Shown one piece after another: positions 48,604 through 56,194 of a stretch of DNA of 64,000 nt. Made by a program: the position numbers and the translations under genes. Source of the stretch: JAFGCL01 sp964492335 (GTDB taxonomy: Bacteria > Chloroflexota > Dehalococcoidia > UBA2247 > RBG-13-53-26); NCBI GenBank assembly GCA_964492335.1, contig CAZBJX010000005.1:36724-100723 (forward strand). The letters run 5' to 3'. Under the pieces are notes generated by a model that was not told the DNA's origin, did not search any database, and saw only the letters and a list, made by a program, of their open reading frames with translations. Numbering within the stretch: position 1 is the stretch's first letter; every line of letters begins with the position of its first letter.

Positions 48604-49149
48604 TCAGGCGATGGTTGTCCTCTCGTAGGCCTTCTTGCAGGCCTCGAAGTTGGCGGCCGCCCGCCCGCCGAAGCGATGGTCCAGCGGCCCCTTGAGGGCC
48701 TCCATGGGGACGACATCGGCGGCCTTCAGCACGGCCCCTATCATGGTGGTGTTGACGATGTTCACTCCGATGGTCTCCATGGCGATGGTCGACGCGTCTA
48801 CCACGGCCACCTCCCACCTCCCGTTGAAGCGGGCCTTCATCTCGGCCGCCGGCAGCTTGCTGTTGACCACCACCTTCCCGTGATCGCGAAGGCCCGAGGT
48901 GACGTCGATGATGCTCAACAGCCCCGGATCGAGGACCACCACCACGTCGGGCTCGCGTATCTCACCCCGGATGCGGATCTCCCGGTCGGACACCCGGACG
49001 AAGGCCTGCACCGGCGCGCCGCGCCTCTCGGGGCCGAAGCTGGGGAAGGCCTGGGCGTACCTGCCCGATCCGATGGCAGCCAGGGCGAGCATCTCTGCTG
49101 AGGTGACGGCTCCCTGCCCGCCGCGGCCGTGGATTCTGACCTCGATCAT
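48604..49149 (-). CDS. porG: 2-oxoacid:ferredoxin oxidoreductase, gamma subunit
   Basis: 181 residues from the ATG at 49149 (an ATG at 49158 lies too close to the -10 box). GRGGQGAVTSAEMLALAA near the N-terminus, then QAFPSFGPERRGAPVQAFVRVS, are PorG hallmarks. VVVNSKLPAAEMKARFNGR is a domain strand. The gamma subunit binds CoA and shapes the active site. It is the first gene of the operon porG-porD-porA-porB-nuoE-nuoF-hoxU-like. Confidence 0.92.
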   Translation of the reverse strand: MIEVRIHGRGGQGAVTSAEMLALAAIGSGRYAQAFPSFGPERRGAPVQAFVRVSDREIRIRGEIREPDVVVVLDPGLLSIIDVTSGLRDHGKVVVNSKLPAAEMKARFNGRWEVAVVDASTIAMETIGVNIVNTTMIGAVLKAADVVPMEALKGPLDHRFGGRAAANFEACKKAYERTTIA

Positions 49150-49160
49150 GATTGGCATCC

Positions 49161-49190
49161 ATTATAGGGTATGGGAAACCGGTTGCACAA
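49161..49190 (-). promoter_or_regulatory. Promoter of the por-nuo operon
   Basis: Minus strand TTGTGC (49190-49185), 18-bp spacer, TATAAT (49166-49161). It ends 11 bp before the porG ATG, and no ribosome-binding site lies between; a very short leader is likely. Confidence 0.6.
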
Positions 49191-49264
49191 ATCGGCCAGC
49201 GAACATAAGCCAGACCGGCCGGCGGCCCCGGGGGTCGAAGCGGAGAAACCCCCGGTCACGGCCT

Positions 49265-49293
49265 TTGACTTGCCGCCATGGCGATGGTATATT
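49265..49293 (+). promoter_or_regulatory. Promoter of the tRNA-Pro gene
   Basis: TTGACT (49265-49270), 17-bp spacer, TATATT (49288-49293), ending 8 bp before the tRNA. Near consensus. Confidence 0.7.
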
Positions 49294-49301
49294 CCGCTCT
49301 G

Positions 49302-49377
49302 CGGGGTGTAGCGCAGCGGCTAGCGCGCATGGTTTGGGACCATGAGGCCGGAGGTTCAAATCCTCTCACCCCGACCA
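49302..49377 (+). tRNA. tRNA-Pro (anticodon TGG)
   Basis: Acceptor CGGGGTG pairs with CACCCCG, D-arm GCGC/GCGC, anticodon stem CATGG/CCATG with loop TTTGGGA, anticodon TGG at 49335-49337, T-arm GGAGG/CCTCT with TTCAAAT. Discriminator A at 49374, followed by encoded CCA (49375-49377). It is the only one of the three tRNA genes here that encodes CCA. Confidence 0.94.
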
Positions 49378-49493
49378 TCTTCTCCGACATCCTCTCTCTC
49401 CTCCGAATCACAGGCCCGGCGCCTGCCGCAGCCCTGTCGAAACGCATGGGCGCGGGCGCATGCGCCCGCGCCCATCTCCCCTGGCTTCCGCCA

Positions 49494-49688
49494 CTATCTG
49501 GCCGCGGCCGGGAGGCTGCTCCCGGCGGCGTTGTGATCGTAGACCTCCAGCGACACCAGCTGGGACACTATCCGGTCCAGGGCCTTCGCTTCCTCGCTGC
49601 TGGTGGCCCGCACTTCGTCGCGAAGCGCCAGAAGATGGCAGACCAGCCTGCTGTAGGTGATGGACTCTCTTTCGCGTTCCGTCAGCAT
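49494..49688 (-). CDS. 64-residue hypothetical protein
   Basis: Starts at ATG 49688, seven bases after GGGGAGG, a very strong site. The peptide MLTERERESITYSRLVCHLL, then a mostly helical segment with repeated Glu/Arg/Leu, ends in a short Ala-rich tail. It has no motif I recognise. The ribosome-binding site is the main reason to believe it; a longer frame upstream from 49898 lacks support. Confidence 0.5.
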   Translation of the reverse strand: MLTERERESITYSRLVCHLLALRDEVRATSSEEAKALDRIVSQLVSLEVYDHNAAGSSLPAAAR

Positions 49689-49897
49689 GTCATTCCTCCC
49701 CGCAATCGTCAGTCCCAACTTGAGGATGGCACATCGGCAGGCGGTTTCCCATCCACGGGGCACCGTATTCGAGCCCGCCCCGGGGCCGTATTTGGGCAAT
49801 GCCGCGCACCGTAGATATCCATGGCGATCTTCCTTAGAAGACAGTGGCGCGGGGGAGGGATGGTGCTGCTGTGACGGATGGGCGGCGAGGGGGTACA

Positions 49898-50269
49898 ATG
49901 GTGGAGACCGGACGAAGGGGGGAAATGGTCCCAGCGGAGTCAGATGCCGACAATCGCCAGCCCGGCGGCGGCCAGGGAGGGGTCCCCGGCTCCCAGGCCA
50001 TGCTGAGGGAAGTGCTCAGCCTGCGGTCGAAGGCCATCAGGGTCATCGGGCGCCAGGTAAGCGAGCTGAAGGGCGTCTCCGCCGGGCCGCAGGAGCGTGA
50101 GCTGCTGGAGCACATCGATCTCTGCATCTCCATTGCCTCCCGCCTGAGCCACTACGCCAACGCCTGTATCGCGGACCCCGCCGCGGCCGGCGACCCGGAT
50201 GTCCGGCGCTTCGTCATCGATGCTTCGCTGCTGCTCAGCCAGCATGAAGACGACGCCCCGGAGGGCTAG
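49898..50269 (+). CDS. Hypothetical helical protein
   Basis: 123 residues from ATG 49898, with GAGG seven bases before it; ATG 49925 (after GAAGG) is an equally good start giving 114 residues. The first 35 residues are low in complexity and rich in Gly and Arg; the rest is helical (QAMLREVLSLRSKAIRVIGR, then SAGPQERELLEHIDLCISIA, HYANACIADPAA), possibly a coiled helical bundle with two cysteines. No family is recognised. It lies just before the tRNA-Met gene. Confidence 0.45.
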   Translation: MVETGRRGEMVPAESDADNRQPGGGQGGVPGSQAMLREVLSLRSKAIRVIGRQVSELKGVSAGPQERELLEHIDLCISIASRLSHYANACIADPAAAGDPDVRRFVIDASLLLSQHEDDAPEG

Positions 50270-50301
50270 GCGGCCCTGCCGGAGGGCCCCGGCCGCAACC
50301 T

Positions 50302-50330
50302 TTGAAAAACCTTTGTTGAGCCACTATAAT
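50302..50330 (+). promoter_or_regulatory. Promoter of the tRNA-Met gene
   Basis: TTGAAA (50302-50307), 17-bp spacer, TATAAT (50325-50330), 14 bp before the tRNA. Confidence 0.7.
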
Positions 50331-50344
50331 CTTGCCATACCCGT

Positions 50345-50416
50345 GGGCTCGTAGCTCAGCGGCAGAGCGGCCGGCTCATAACCGGTTGGTCCCTGGTTCG
50401 AATCCGGGCGAGCCCA
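50345..50416 (+). tRNA. tRNA with CAT anticodon (elongator Met or Ile2)
   Basis: Acceptor GGGCTCG/CGAGCCC, fully paired, so it is not the initiator, which has a 1-72 mismatch. D-arm GCTC/GAGC, anticodon stem GCCGG/CCGGT with loop CTCATAA (anticodon 50377-50379), T-arm CCTGG/CCGGG with TTCGAAT (one T-G pair). Discriminator A at 50416; CCA is not encoded. Met and lysidine-modified Ile2 cannot be told apart here. Confidence 0.88.
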
Positions 50417-50519
50417 CCGGGCCTTCCCCTCCCCGGGCCATGCTCTCCCGGCCCCCGGGGCGCCGCGCCCGGGCCTTCCGCCTGAGCCCTTCCGGACAGA
50501 CATGAGGCCGGCGCATCCT

Positions 50520-50548
50520 TTGCCCGCCGGCGCGTTCGGTGGTAGAAT
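50520..50548 (+). promoter_or_regulatory. Promoter of the MalT/LuxR gene
   Basis: TTGCCC (50520-50525), 17-bp spacer, TAGAAT (50543-50548) with TGG before it (extended -10). The ATG at 50559 is 10 bp away, with no ribosome-binding site, so the message is likely leaderless. Confidence 0.65.
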
Positions 50549-50558
50549 CGCGCTGTCC

Positions 50559-53291
50559 ATGGTCCAGGAGGAAGCTGCGGTCCCCGAGCGCCTGCTGATC
50601 ACCAAGCTCCATGTTCCGCCCGTTCCCCCCGGATGGCTCACAAGGCCCCGCCTGGGGCGGCGGCTTGAGGCGGCGGTGCACTGCCGGCTGACGGTCGTCT
50701 GCGCGCCCGCCGGCTTCGGCAAGACCACCCTGCTCTGCGAGTGGATTGCCCGGCTGGCCAAGGACGGCGGGCCGCCGGTCGCCTGGCTGTCCGTCGACCG
50801 GGAGGACAACGACCCGGAGCGGTTCTGGACCTACTTCGTGGCCGCCATGCAGACCGTGCAGCCCCGGCTGGCCCGCGGCGCCCTGGCCTTGCTCGAGACC
50901 GGCAAGGCCCCCTCCATCAGGGCGGTGCTGACCACCCTGGTCAACGACATCAGCGAGGCCGGCAGCGAATTCCTCATCGTGCTGGACGACTACCACGAGA
51001 TCTCGTCGCGGTCGGTGCACGAGTCCCTGGCATTCCTGGTGGACCACCTGCCTCCCCGGGCGCACGTGGTGCTGGCCACCAGGGCCGATCCCCCTCTGCC
51101 GCTGGCCCGTCTCAGGGTCCGGGGACAGCTGTGCGAGCTCCGGGCCGCCGACCTGCGCTTCACCATGGAGGAGGCCACCGCCTTCTTCAACGACATCATG
51201 GACCTGGGCCTCTCCAGCGACAACGTCCGGGCGCTGGAGTCGCTGACGGAGGGCTGGATAGCCAGCATCCGCATGGCGGCCATCTCCATGCAGTCCTGCG
51301 ATAGCATCTCCGGGTTCATCGCTGAGTTCGCCGGGACTCACCGCCACATCATGGACTACCTGGTGGAGGAGGTGCTGGGGCGCCAGGACAGCGCCGTCCA
51401 GGACTTCCTGCTGCGGACCTCGGTCCTGGACCGGTTGAGCGCCCCGCTGTGCAGTGCCGTCACCGGCATAGACCGGACCCAGGAGCTGCTGGACCACCTG
51501 CAGTCCTCCAACCTCTTCATCGTGCCGCTGGACGAAGGGCGCCAGTGGTTCCGCTATCACCACCTCTTCTCCGACCTGCTGCGTGACCGCCTGCGCAGGA
51601 CGCGGCCGGAGCTGGTGCGCATTCTGCACCAGCGGGCCAGCGACTGGTTCCAGGCCCACGGGCTGACGGCGGAGGCCATTCAGCACGCGCTGGCGGCCAG
51701 GGACCACCGGCGGGCGGCGGACTACATCGAGAAGGCGGCGGTGCCCCTGATATCCCAGGGCAGGATATCGGGCCCTCAGGGCTGGCTGGAGAAGCTGCCC
51801 ATGGATGTCATCCTTTCTCGCCCGTGGCTGTGCATCGGGCTGGCCAACGTCCGCTCCGCCCGGGGGCAACTGGCCGCCGTGCAGCCGCTGGTGGAAGCCG
51901 TGGAGGAGCACCTGGCCCGGGCCGGCGCGGGGGACGCGCCCGCTGACGCAGAGTCCGACCGGCGCATCCGGAACCACCTGGTCTCTCTGCGCATTCCGCC
52001 GGTCCTGGCCCGGGGTGAGATCGACGAAGCCATCCGCCTCTGCCGCGAGGCCATGGAGCAGCTGCCTGACGATCAGCCCACAGTGCGCTGCATGGTAGTG
52101 CTTCTGCTGGGGCTGGCCCACTGGATGAAGGCCGACATGCACCAGGCGGCGCAGTGCCTGGAGGAGGCCAGGGTGACCGGCCAGGCGACGGGGAACTACT
52201 TCATCACGCTGGTCGCCATGGGGCACCTGGCGGACATCCTGGTGCGGCAGGGCAGGCTGCACCAGGCCGTCGAGGCCAGCCGAAAGGCCATACGGCTGGG
52301 GACGGAGTGGGGCGGCGGCGAGCCTCTCCCGGCCACCAGCTATGCCCATATCTGCCTGGCCCAGGTGCTCTACCAGTGGAACGAGATCGAAGAAGCGGTC
52401 CACTATGTGGACCGGGCCGTCGAGCTGGGGCGGCAGGGTGTTCAGCTGACCATCGCCGTCATCGCCATGCCGGGGCTGGCGCCCCTGACCGAGCTGACGG
52501 GCCGCACCACGGCCCTGGCGGACGCAGTGGAGGAGCTGGAGGGGGTGGCTACGGCCTCCCGCAGCGCTATGATGTCCCGGATCACCGCCGCCTGGCGCGC
52601 CCGCCTGGCGCTGGCGCGGGGCGATGTCAGCGAGGCCCTCGAGTGGGCGGCCAACGCCGAGGCCCTCATGGGCCACCCCGACGAAGGGCTGGAGTTCCCG
52701 CTGGAGTTCGAGTATCTCACCCTGGCGCGGCTGAAGATCGCCCGGGGCGAGGTCCACCGGGTTCCGGCCATGCTGGAGCAGCTGCGCCGCAAGGCCGAGG
52801 CCGAGGGGAGGCTGGGCAGCGTCATCGAGGTGCTGGTGATGCTGGCCGCCACGATGCGGGCCCAGGGCAGGGTGGAGGAGGCCCTGGGCACCCTGCAGAA
52901 GGCGCTCTCGCTGGGCCAGCCGGAGGGCTACCTGCGGGTATTTGCGGACGGCGGAGAGGCGGTGGCCGACCTCCTGCGGCTGGCGCTGGCGCGGCAGACA
53001 CTGCCGGAATACGTGTCGGCGGTCCTGGCCTCATTCAGCAGCCCGGCGGAGGCCGAGAGAGGGGCCGCGCCGCGGGGCCTTCGGGTGAGCCCGGCCATCG
53101 AGCCCCTGAGCCCCCGCGAGCTTGAGGTGCTGGGCCTGCTGGCCCGGGGCGCCACCAATCGCCAGATCGCCGAGGAGCTGGTACTGGTCACCGGCACCGT
53201 CAAGGCCCACCTCCAGAGCATCTACCGCAAGCTGGGCGTCCACAACCGGACCCAGGCGGTGGCCCGGGCCAGGGATCTGAAGCTGCTCTGA
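50559..53291 (+). CDS. MalT-type LuxR family transcriptional regulator
   Basis: 910 residues from ATG 50559; an upstream in-frame start at 50502 would precede the promoter. A STAND ATPase: P-loop CAPAGFGKTTLL at 48-59, Walker B FLIVLDDYHEIS, and LATRADPPLPLARLRVRGQL, as in MalT and AcoK. A helical TPR-like middle spans about 400-830 (repeats around LARGEIDEAIRLCREAMEQL and LAQVLYQWNEIEEAVHYVDR). The C-terminal LuxR HTH is SPRELEVLGLLARGATNRQI followed by TVKAHLQSIYRKLGVHNRTQ. It binds DNA as an ATP- and inducer-activated oligomer. The inducer is unknown. Confidence 0.93.
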   Translation: MVQEEAAVPERLLITKLHVPPVPPGWLTRPRLGRRLEAAVHCRLTVVCAPAGFGKTTLLCEWIARLAKDGGPPVAWLSVDREDNDPERFWTYFVAAMQTVQPRLARGALALLETGKAPSIRAVLTTLVNDISEAGSEFLIVLDDYHEISSRSVHESLAFLVDHLPPRAHVVLATRADPPLPLARLRVRGQLCELRAADLRFTMEEATAFFNDIMDLGLSSDNVRALESLTEGWIASIRMAAISMQSCDSISGFIAEFAGTHRHIMDYLVEEVLGRQDSAVQDFLLRTSVLDRLSAPLCSAVTGIDRTQELLDHLQSSNLFIVPLDEGRQWFRYHHLFSDLLRDRLRRTRPELVRILHQRASDWFQAHGLTAEAIQHALAARDHRRAADYIEKAAVPLISQGRISGPQGWLEKLPMDVILSRPWLCIGLANVRSARGQLAAVQPLVEAVEEHLARAGAGDAPADAESDRRIRNHLVSLRIPPVLARGEIDEAIRLCREAMEQLPDDQPTVRCMVVLLLGLAHWMKADMHQAAQCLEEARVTGQATGNYFITLVAMGHLADILVRQGRLHQAVEASRKAIRLGTEWGGGEPLPATSYAHICLAQVLYQWNEIEEAVHYVDRAVELGRQGVQLTIAVIAMPGLAPLTELTGRTTALADAVEELEGVATASRSAMMSRITAAWRARLALARGDVSEALEWAANAEALMGHPDEGLEFPLEFEYLTLARLKIARGEVHRVPAMLEQLRRKAEAEGRLGSVIEVLVMLAATMRAQGRVEEALGTLQKALSLGQPEGYLRVFADGGEAVADLLRLALARQTLPEYVSAVLASFSSPAEAERGAAPRGLRVSPAIEPLSPRELEVLGLLARGATNRQIAEELVLVTGTVKAHLQSIYRKLGVHNRTQAVARARDLKLL

Positions 53292-53436
53292 TCCGTCCGC
53301 CCCGCGGGAGCGCATCCGGGATGTATTTGTGACGAAATAGCCGTCCCCTGAGACCGCCCGGCAAGCCCGCCCCCCCTATCATCATGCATGGAATCCGCCC
53401 ATGCGTGCTATCGCCTACAGTGACGGAGGTCATGCT

Positions 53437-54714
53437 ATGACTAAGACGACACAGAAGCGCCGCTCTCCCGCCGGGAAGAGAGCCGGCGCCCCGCGGAAGC
53501 CGGCCGCCCGGCCTGCTGGCCCGCAGCCCGTCGAGGCGGAGCGGGACGCCCTGCTCCGGGTGATACCGGACCAGGTATTCCGCATCCGCATGAAGCCGGA
53601 CGGCGCGGTCTCGGTGACCGACTTCCAGGCGGGGCCGCAGCCCGACGGCGGGAACGCTCTTGAAGGGGCCGGCCTGCCGCCGGCGGGGGACCTGCTCATG
53701 GACGAGGCGCACGGCCTGAGAAGCGCGCTGGCGCTGCGGGCCGGTGGCCTGCTGGAATCCTTCCGGCAAAGCGGGCAGGTCCAGGCCCTGGAGATCGGAG
53801 TGGGGCAGGAGGGCCGCGTCAGGCACTACGAGGTCCGGGCCGCCGGGTGCGCCCGCCGGGGCCTGCCGGCCGTGGTGCAGGACGGCCAGACCTCACTCCT
53901 GGAGATCGGAGCGCCGGCCGGCGAAGCCGATGATCTGGTGGTCCTGGCCCGCGACATAACCTCGCGCAGGGAGGCCCAGGCCAGCATCACTCGATCGCAG
54001 GATGAGATTGCCCGGCTCAACCAGGCCATGAAGAACGAGGCCTCGGAGCACGAGGAGGACGAGGAGCTCATGAACAGCGCCTTCGGCAAGCTCAGCCGGC
54101 TGCTGGAGGACACCATAGGCGTGCTGCAGATGATCGTGCAGACCAAGGACCCGCTGACGGCGCAGCATCAGGCGCGGGTATGCAAGCTGGCCTGCGCCAT
54201 AGGCCGGGAGATGGGCCTGGACAAGACCCGGGTGGACACCATTGGGCTGGCGGCCCTGCTCCACGATCTGGGCAAGGTCCTGGTCCCGGATGACATGCTC
54301 AACAAGCCGGGCCCTCTCTCGGACACGGAGCTGGCCACCATCAGGGAGAGCGCGGAGACGGAGTACCGGATACTCAAGGCCATCGACCTGTTCTGCCCCA
54401 TTGCCGATATCGTGCACCAGCATCATGAGCGGATGGACGGCTCCGGCTATCCCCTGGGCCTCAAGGACGAGGACATCCTGCTGGAGGCGCGGGTGATCGC
54501 GGTGGCCGACGTGGTGGAGGCCATGCTGTCAGAGCGGCCCCACAGGCCGGCGCTGGGCGTCGAAGCAGCCCTCAGGGAGGTGCAGGGCAACAGGGGGAGT
54601 CTCTACGATGCCGGGGCCGTGGATGCCTGCTGCCGGCTCTTCAGCGACGGCTCCTTCCGGTTCGCCGCTCCCGCGGAGAGCCCGCCGCGGGAGAATGCCT
54701 GCTCCGGGGCATAG
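53437..54714 (+). CDS. HD-GYP domain protein with PAS-like N-terminus
   Basis: 425 residues from ATG 53437, seven bases after GGAGG. The first 30 residues are basic and Ala/Pro-rich. Residues 40-190 resemble a PAS-type sensory region, ending DDLVVLARDITSRREAQ. A coiled segment follows (SQDEIARLNQAMKNEASEHE). The HD-GYP domain has AALLHDLGKVLVPDDMLNKP, HQHHERMDGSGYPLGL, and VIAVADVVEAMLSERPHR. HD-GYP proteins hydrolyse cyclic di-GMP or other dinucleotides; the GYP is intact. The C-terminal SLYDAGAVDACCRLF is standard. Confidence 0.9.
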   Translation: MTKTTQKRRSPAGKRAGAPRKPAARPAGPQPVEAERDALLRVIPDQVFRIRMKPDGAVSVTDFQAGPQPDGGNALEGAGLPPAGDLLMDEAHGLRSALALRAGGLLESFRQSGQVQALEIGVGQEGRVRHYEVRAAGCARRGLPAVVQDGQTSLLEIGAPAGEADDLVVLARDITSRREAQASITRSQDEIARLNQAMKNEASEHEEDEELMNSAFGKLSRLLEDTIGVLQMIVQTKDPLTAQHQARVCKLACAIGREMGLDKTRVDTIGLAALLHDLGKVLVPDDMLNKPGPLSDTELATIRESAETEYRILKAIDLFCPIADIVHQHHERMDGSGYPLGLKDEDILLEARVIAVADVVEAMLSERPHRPALGVEAALREVQGNRGSLYDAGAVDACCRLFSDGSFRFAAPAESPPRENACSGA

Positions 54715-54749
54715 AGGCAGCACTTCGGCCCCCCCCCGCCCCCCGCCGG

Positions 54750-56192
54750 CTAGCCGGCCCCGGGGTCCTGCGCTGACCGCCTGAGGATGTCCCAGAAGGC
54801 GCCGCGGCAGCCCCCGCGGATGGCCTCCACCAGGCGGCTATTGTCATTGTAGTTGTAGTTCATCTCCCCCGCCCGCGGCGGCTTCATGAAGAGGAACCTC
54901 TGGTCGCCGCCGATGAGCTCCTCGAGGTACCCGGCCGGGTCGTCTCCCATGTCGGCAGACAGGTAGAACGCGGGGAGGAAGAACCCCTCGTTGCCCTCCA
55001 CTGCGCCGTGCAAGTGGGGGTTGGACGCCGGCGGCCCCCAGGCCCGCACCATGTCCGCGAGGCGCGTCCCGGGGAAGATGCGGACCCCCATGGCCGCGCC
55101 CACCAGGCCGGGCGACATCCGCTTCATGGCCGCGATGGTCCGGCCGAGGCTCTCCCTGGTCTCGCCCGGCCCGCCGAGAAGGAGGTCGTACATGAAAGCC
55201 AGCCCCTGCCCGCGGCAGGCGGCAGCGGCCTCCTCCAGGGCGTCTGCGCGGAAGTCGCGGCCCAGCGCGCGCAGGACTGCGTCATCGGCGCTGTCGACCC
55301 CGAAGTTGATCCCCCGGCAGCCTGCCCGACGGTAGAGCGCCGCGGCGGAGGCATCGAACGGGCCCGGGCTGGCATAGGCGTACCACCCGATCCGGTCGCC
55401 CAGGCCCCTGGACAGGACCTCGCGGCAGACTTCCTCGGCATGCGAGGCGGGGAGGTTGAACTCCGCATCGCAGAGGTGCAGGCAGTCGACCCCCTGGCCC
55501 AGGAGCGCCTGCATCTCGTCGACCACGGCCCGCGGCGGCCGGCACCGCGGGCTGCGCCCCTTGCTGTGGGCGTCCACGCAGTAGATGCAGGCATTGGGGC
55601 AGCCCCGCTTCGTTTCGATGCTGCCCATTCCACCCTCCGCCAGGTACCGCCGGTTGTCCACCGCGGTGCGGGCGGGCACGCCGTCATGGCCCGGCGGCTG
55701 CCATGCGGGGGCGACGCGCCGGAAGCGCTGCCCGTCGCGGTACACGAGCCCCGGGACCTCCTGCCACCCCCCGCCGTCCGCCAGTCGCTGCAACAGGAGG
55801 GGCAGCGGGCCCTCGCCATCGCCCGCTATGCCCAGGTCGAGGCCGCAGAATGACAGGATGTCCTCCGGCATGACGGAGAAGCCCGATCCGCCGAGAATGA
55901 CCGGCGCCCGGGTGTGGTGGCGGATGCAGTCGGTGACCTCCCGGAACTCCGGGAGGAAGAACTCCCGGCTGGCGAAGGAGGTGTCGTCTATGTTGCGCAG
56001 CGTCACCCCCACCGCGTCGAACCCGGCGCCGGTCAGGCGCTCCTCCACCGATGCCCTCCAGTCGCCGGCCCAGCACAGGTCCAGCACCTCGGCCTGCATG
56101 CCCCGGGCGGTCAGCGCATGCGCCAGGTAGTCCAGGGCGATGGGGGTCACCGGGGGCTTCATGCGGTTGGGGTTGACCAGCAGGACCTTCAG
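54750..56192 (-). CDS. B12-binding-domain radical SAM protein, probable CTG start
   Basis: 480 residues from CTG 56192, five bases after GAGG; the family-typical first strand KVLLVNPNRMKPPVTPIALD needs a start here, and no ATG, GTG or TTG is available in frame between the tex stop and Met11. The B12-binding-like N-terminal domain ends near residue 150 (GDGEGPLPLLLQRLAD). The radical SAM domain has the CxxxCxxC in KRGCPNACIYCVDAHS, and DCLHLCDAEFNLP and FGVDSADDAVLRALGRDF. Such enzymes carry out methylation or cyclisation on varied substrates. It begins 3 bp after tex. Confidence 0.85.
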   Translation of the reverse strand: MKVLLVNPNRMKPPVTPIALDYLAHALTARGMQAEVLDLCWAGDWRASVEERLTGAGFDAVGVTLRNIDDTSFASREFFLPEFREVTDCIRHHTRAPVILGGSGFSVMPEDILSFCGLDLGIAGDGEGPLPLLLQRLADGGGWQEVPGLVYRDGQRFRRVAPAWQPPGHDGVPARTAVDNRRYLAEGGMGSIETKRGCPNACIYCVDAHSKGRSPRCRPPRAVVDEMQALLGQGVDCLHLCDAEFNLPASHAEEVCREVLSRGLGDRIGWYAYASPGPFDASAAALYRRAGCRGINFGVDSADDAVLRALGRDFRADALEEAAAACRGQGLAFMYDLLLGGPGETRESLGRTIAAMKRMSPGLVGAAMGVRIFPGTRLADMVRAWGPPASNPHLHGAVEGNEGFFLPAFYLSADMGDDPAGYLEELIGGDQRFLFMKPPRAGEMNYNYNDNSRLVEAIRGGCRGAFWDILRRSAQDPGAG

Positions 56193-56194
56193 GG

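Noticed and set aside
43121..49149. Iron-only hydrogenase operon
   Set aside because: The HoxU-like protein has ferredoxin domains but no H-cluster cysteine motifs; the catalytic core is the 2-oxoacid oxidoreductase.
50345..50416. Initiator tRNA
   Set aside because: Base 1 and 72 form a G-C pair; bacterial initiators have a mismatch there.
50376..52757. 793-residue minus-strand frame opposite the MalT/LuxR gene
   Set aside because: Shadow of a confidently assigned gene; also covers the tRNA-Met gene.
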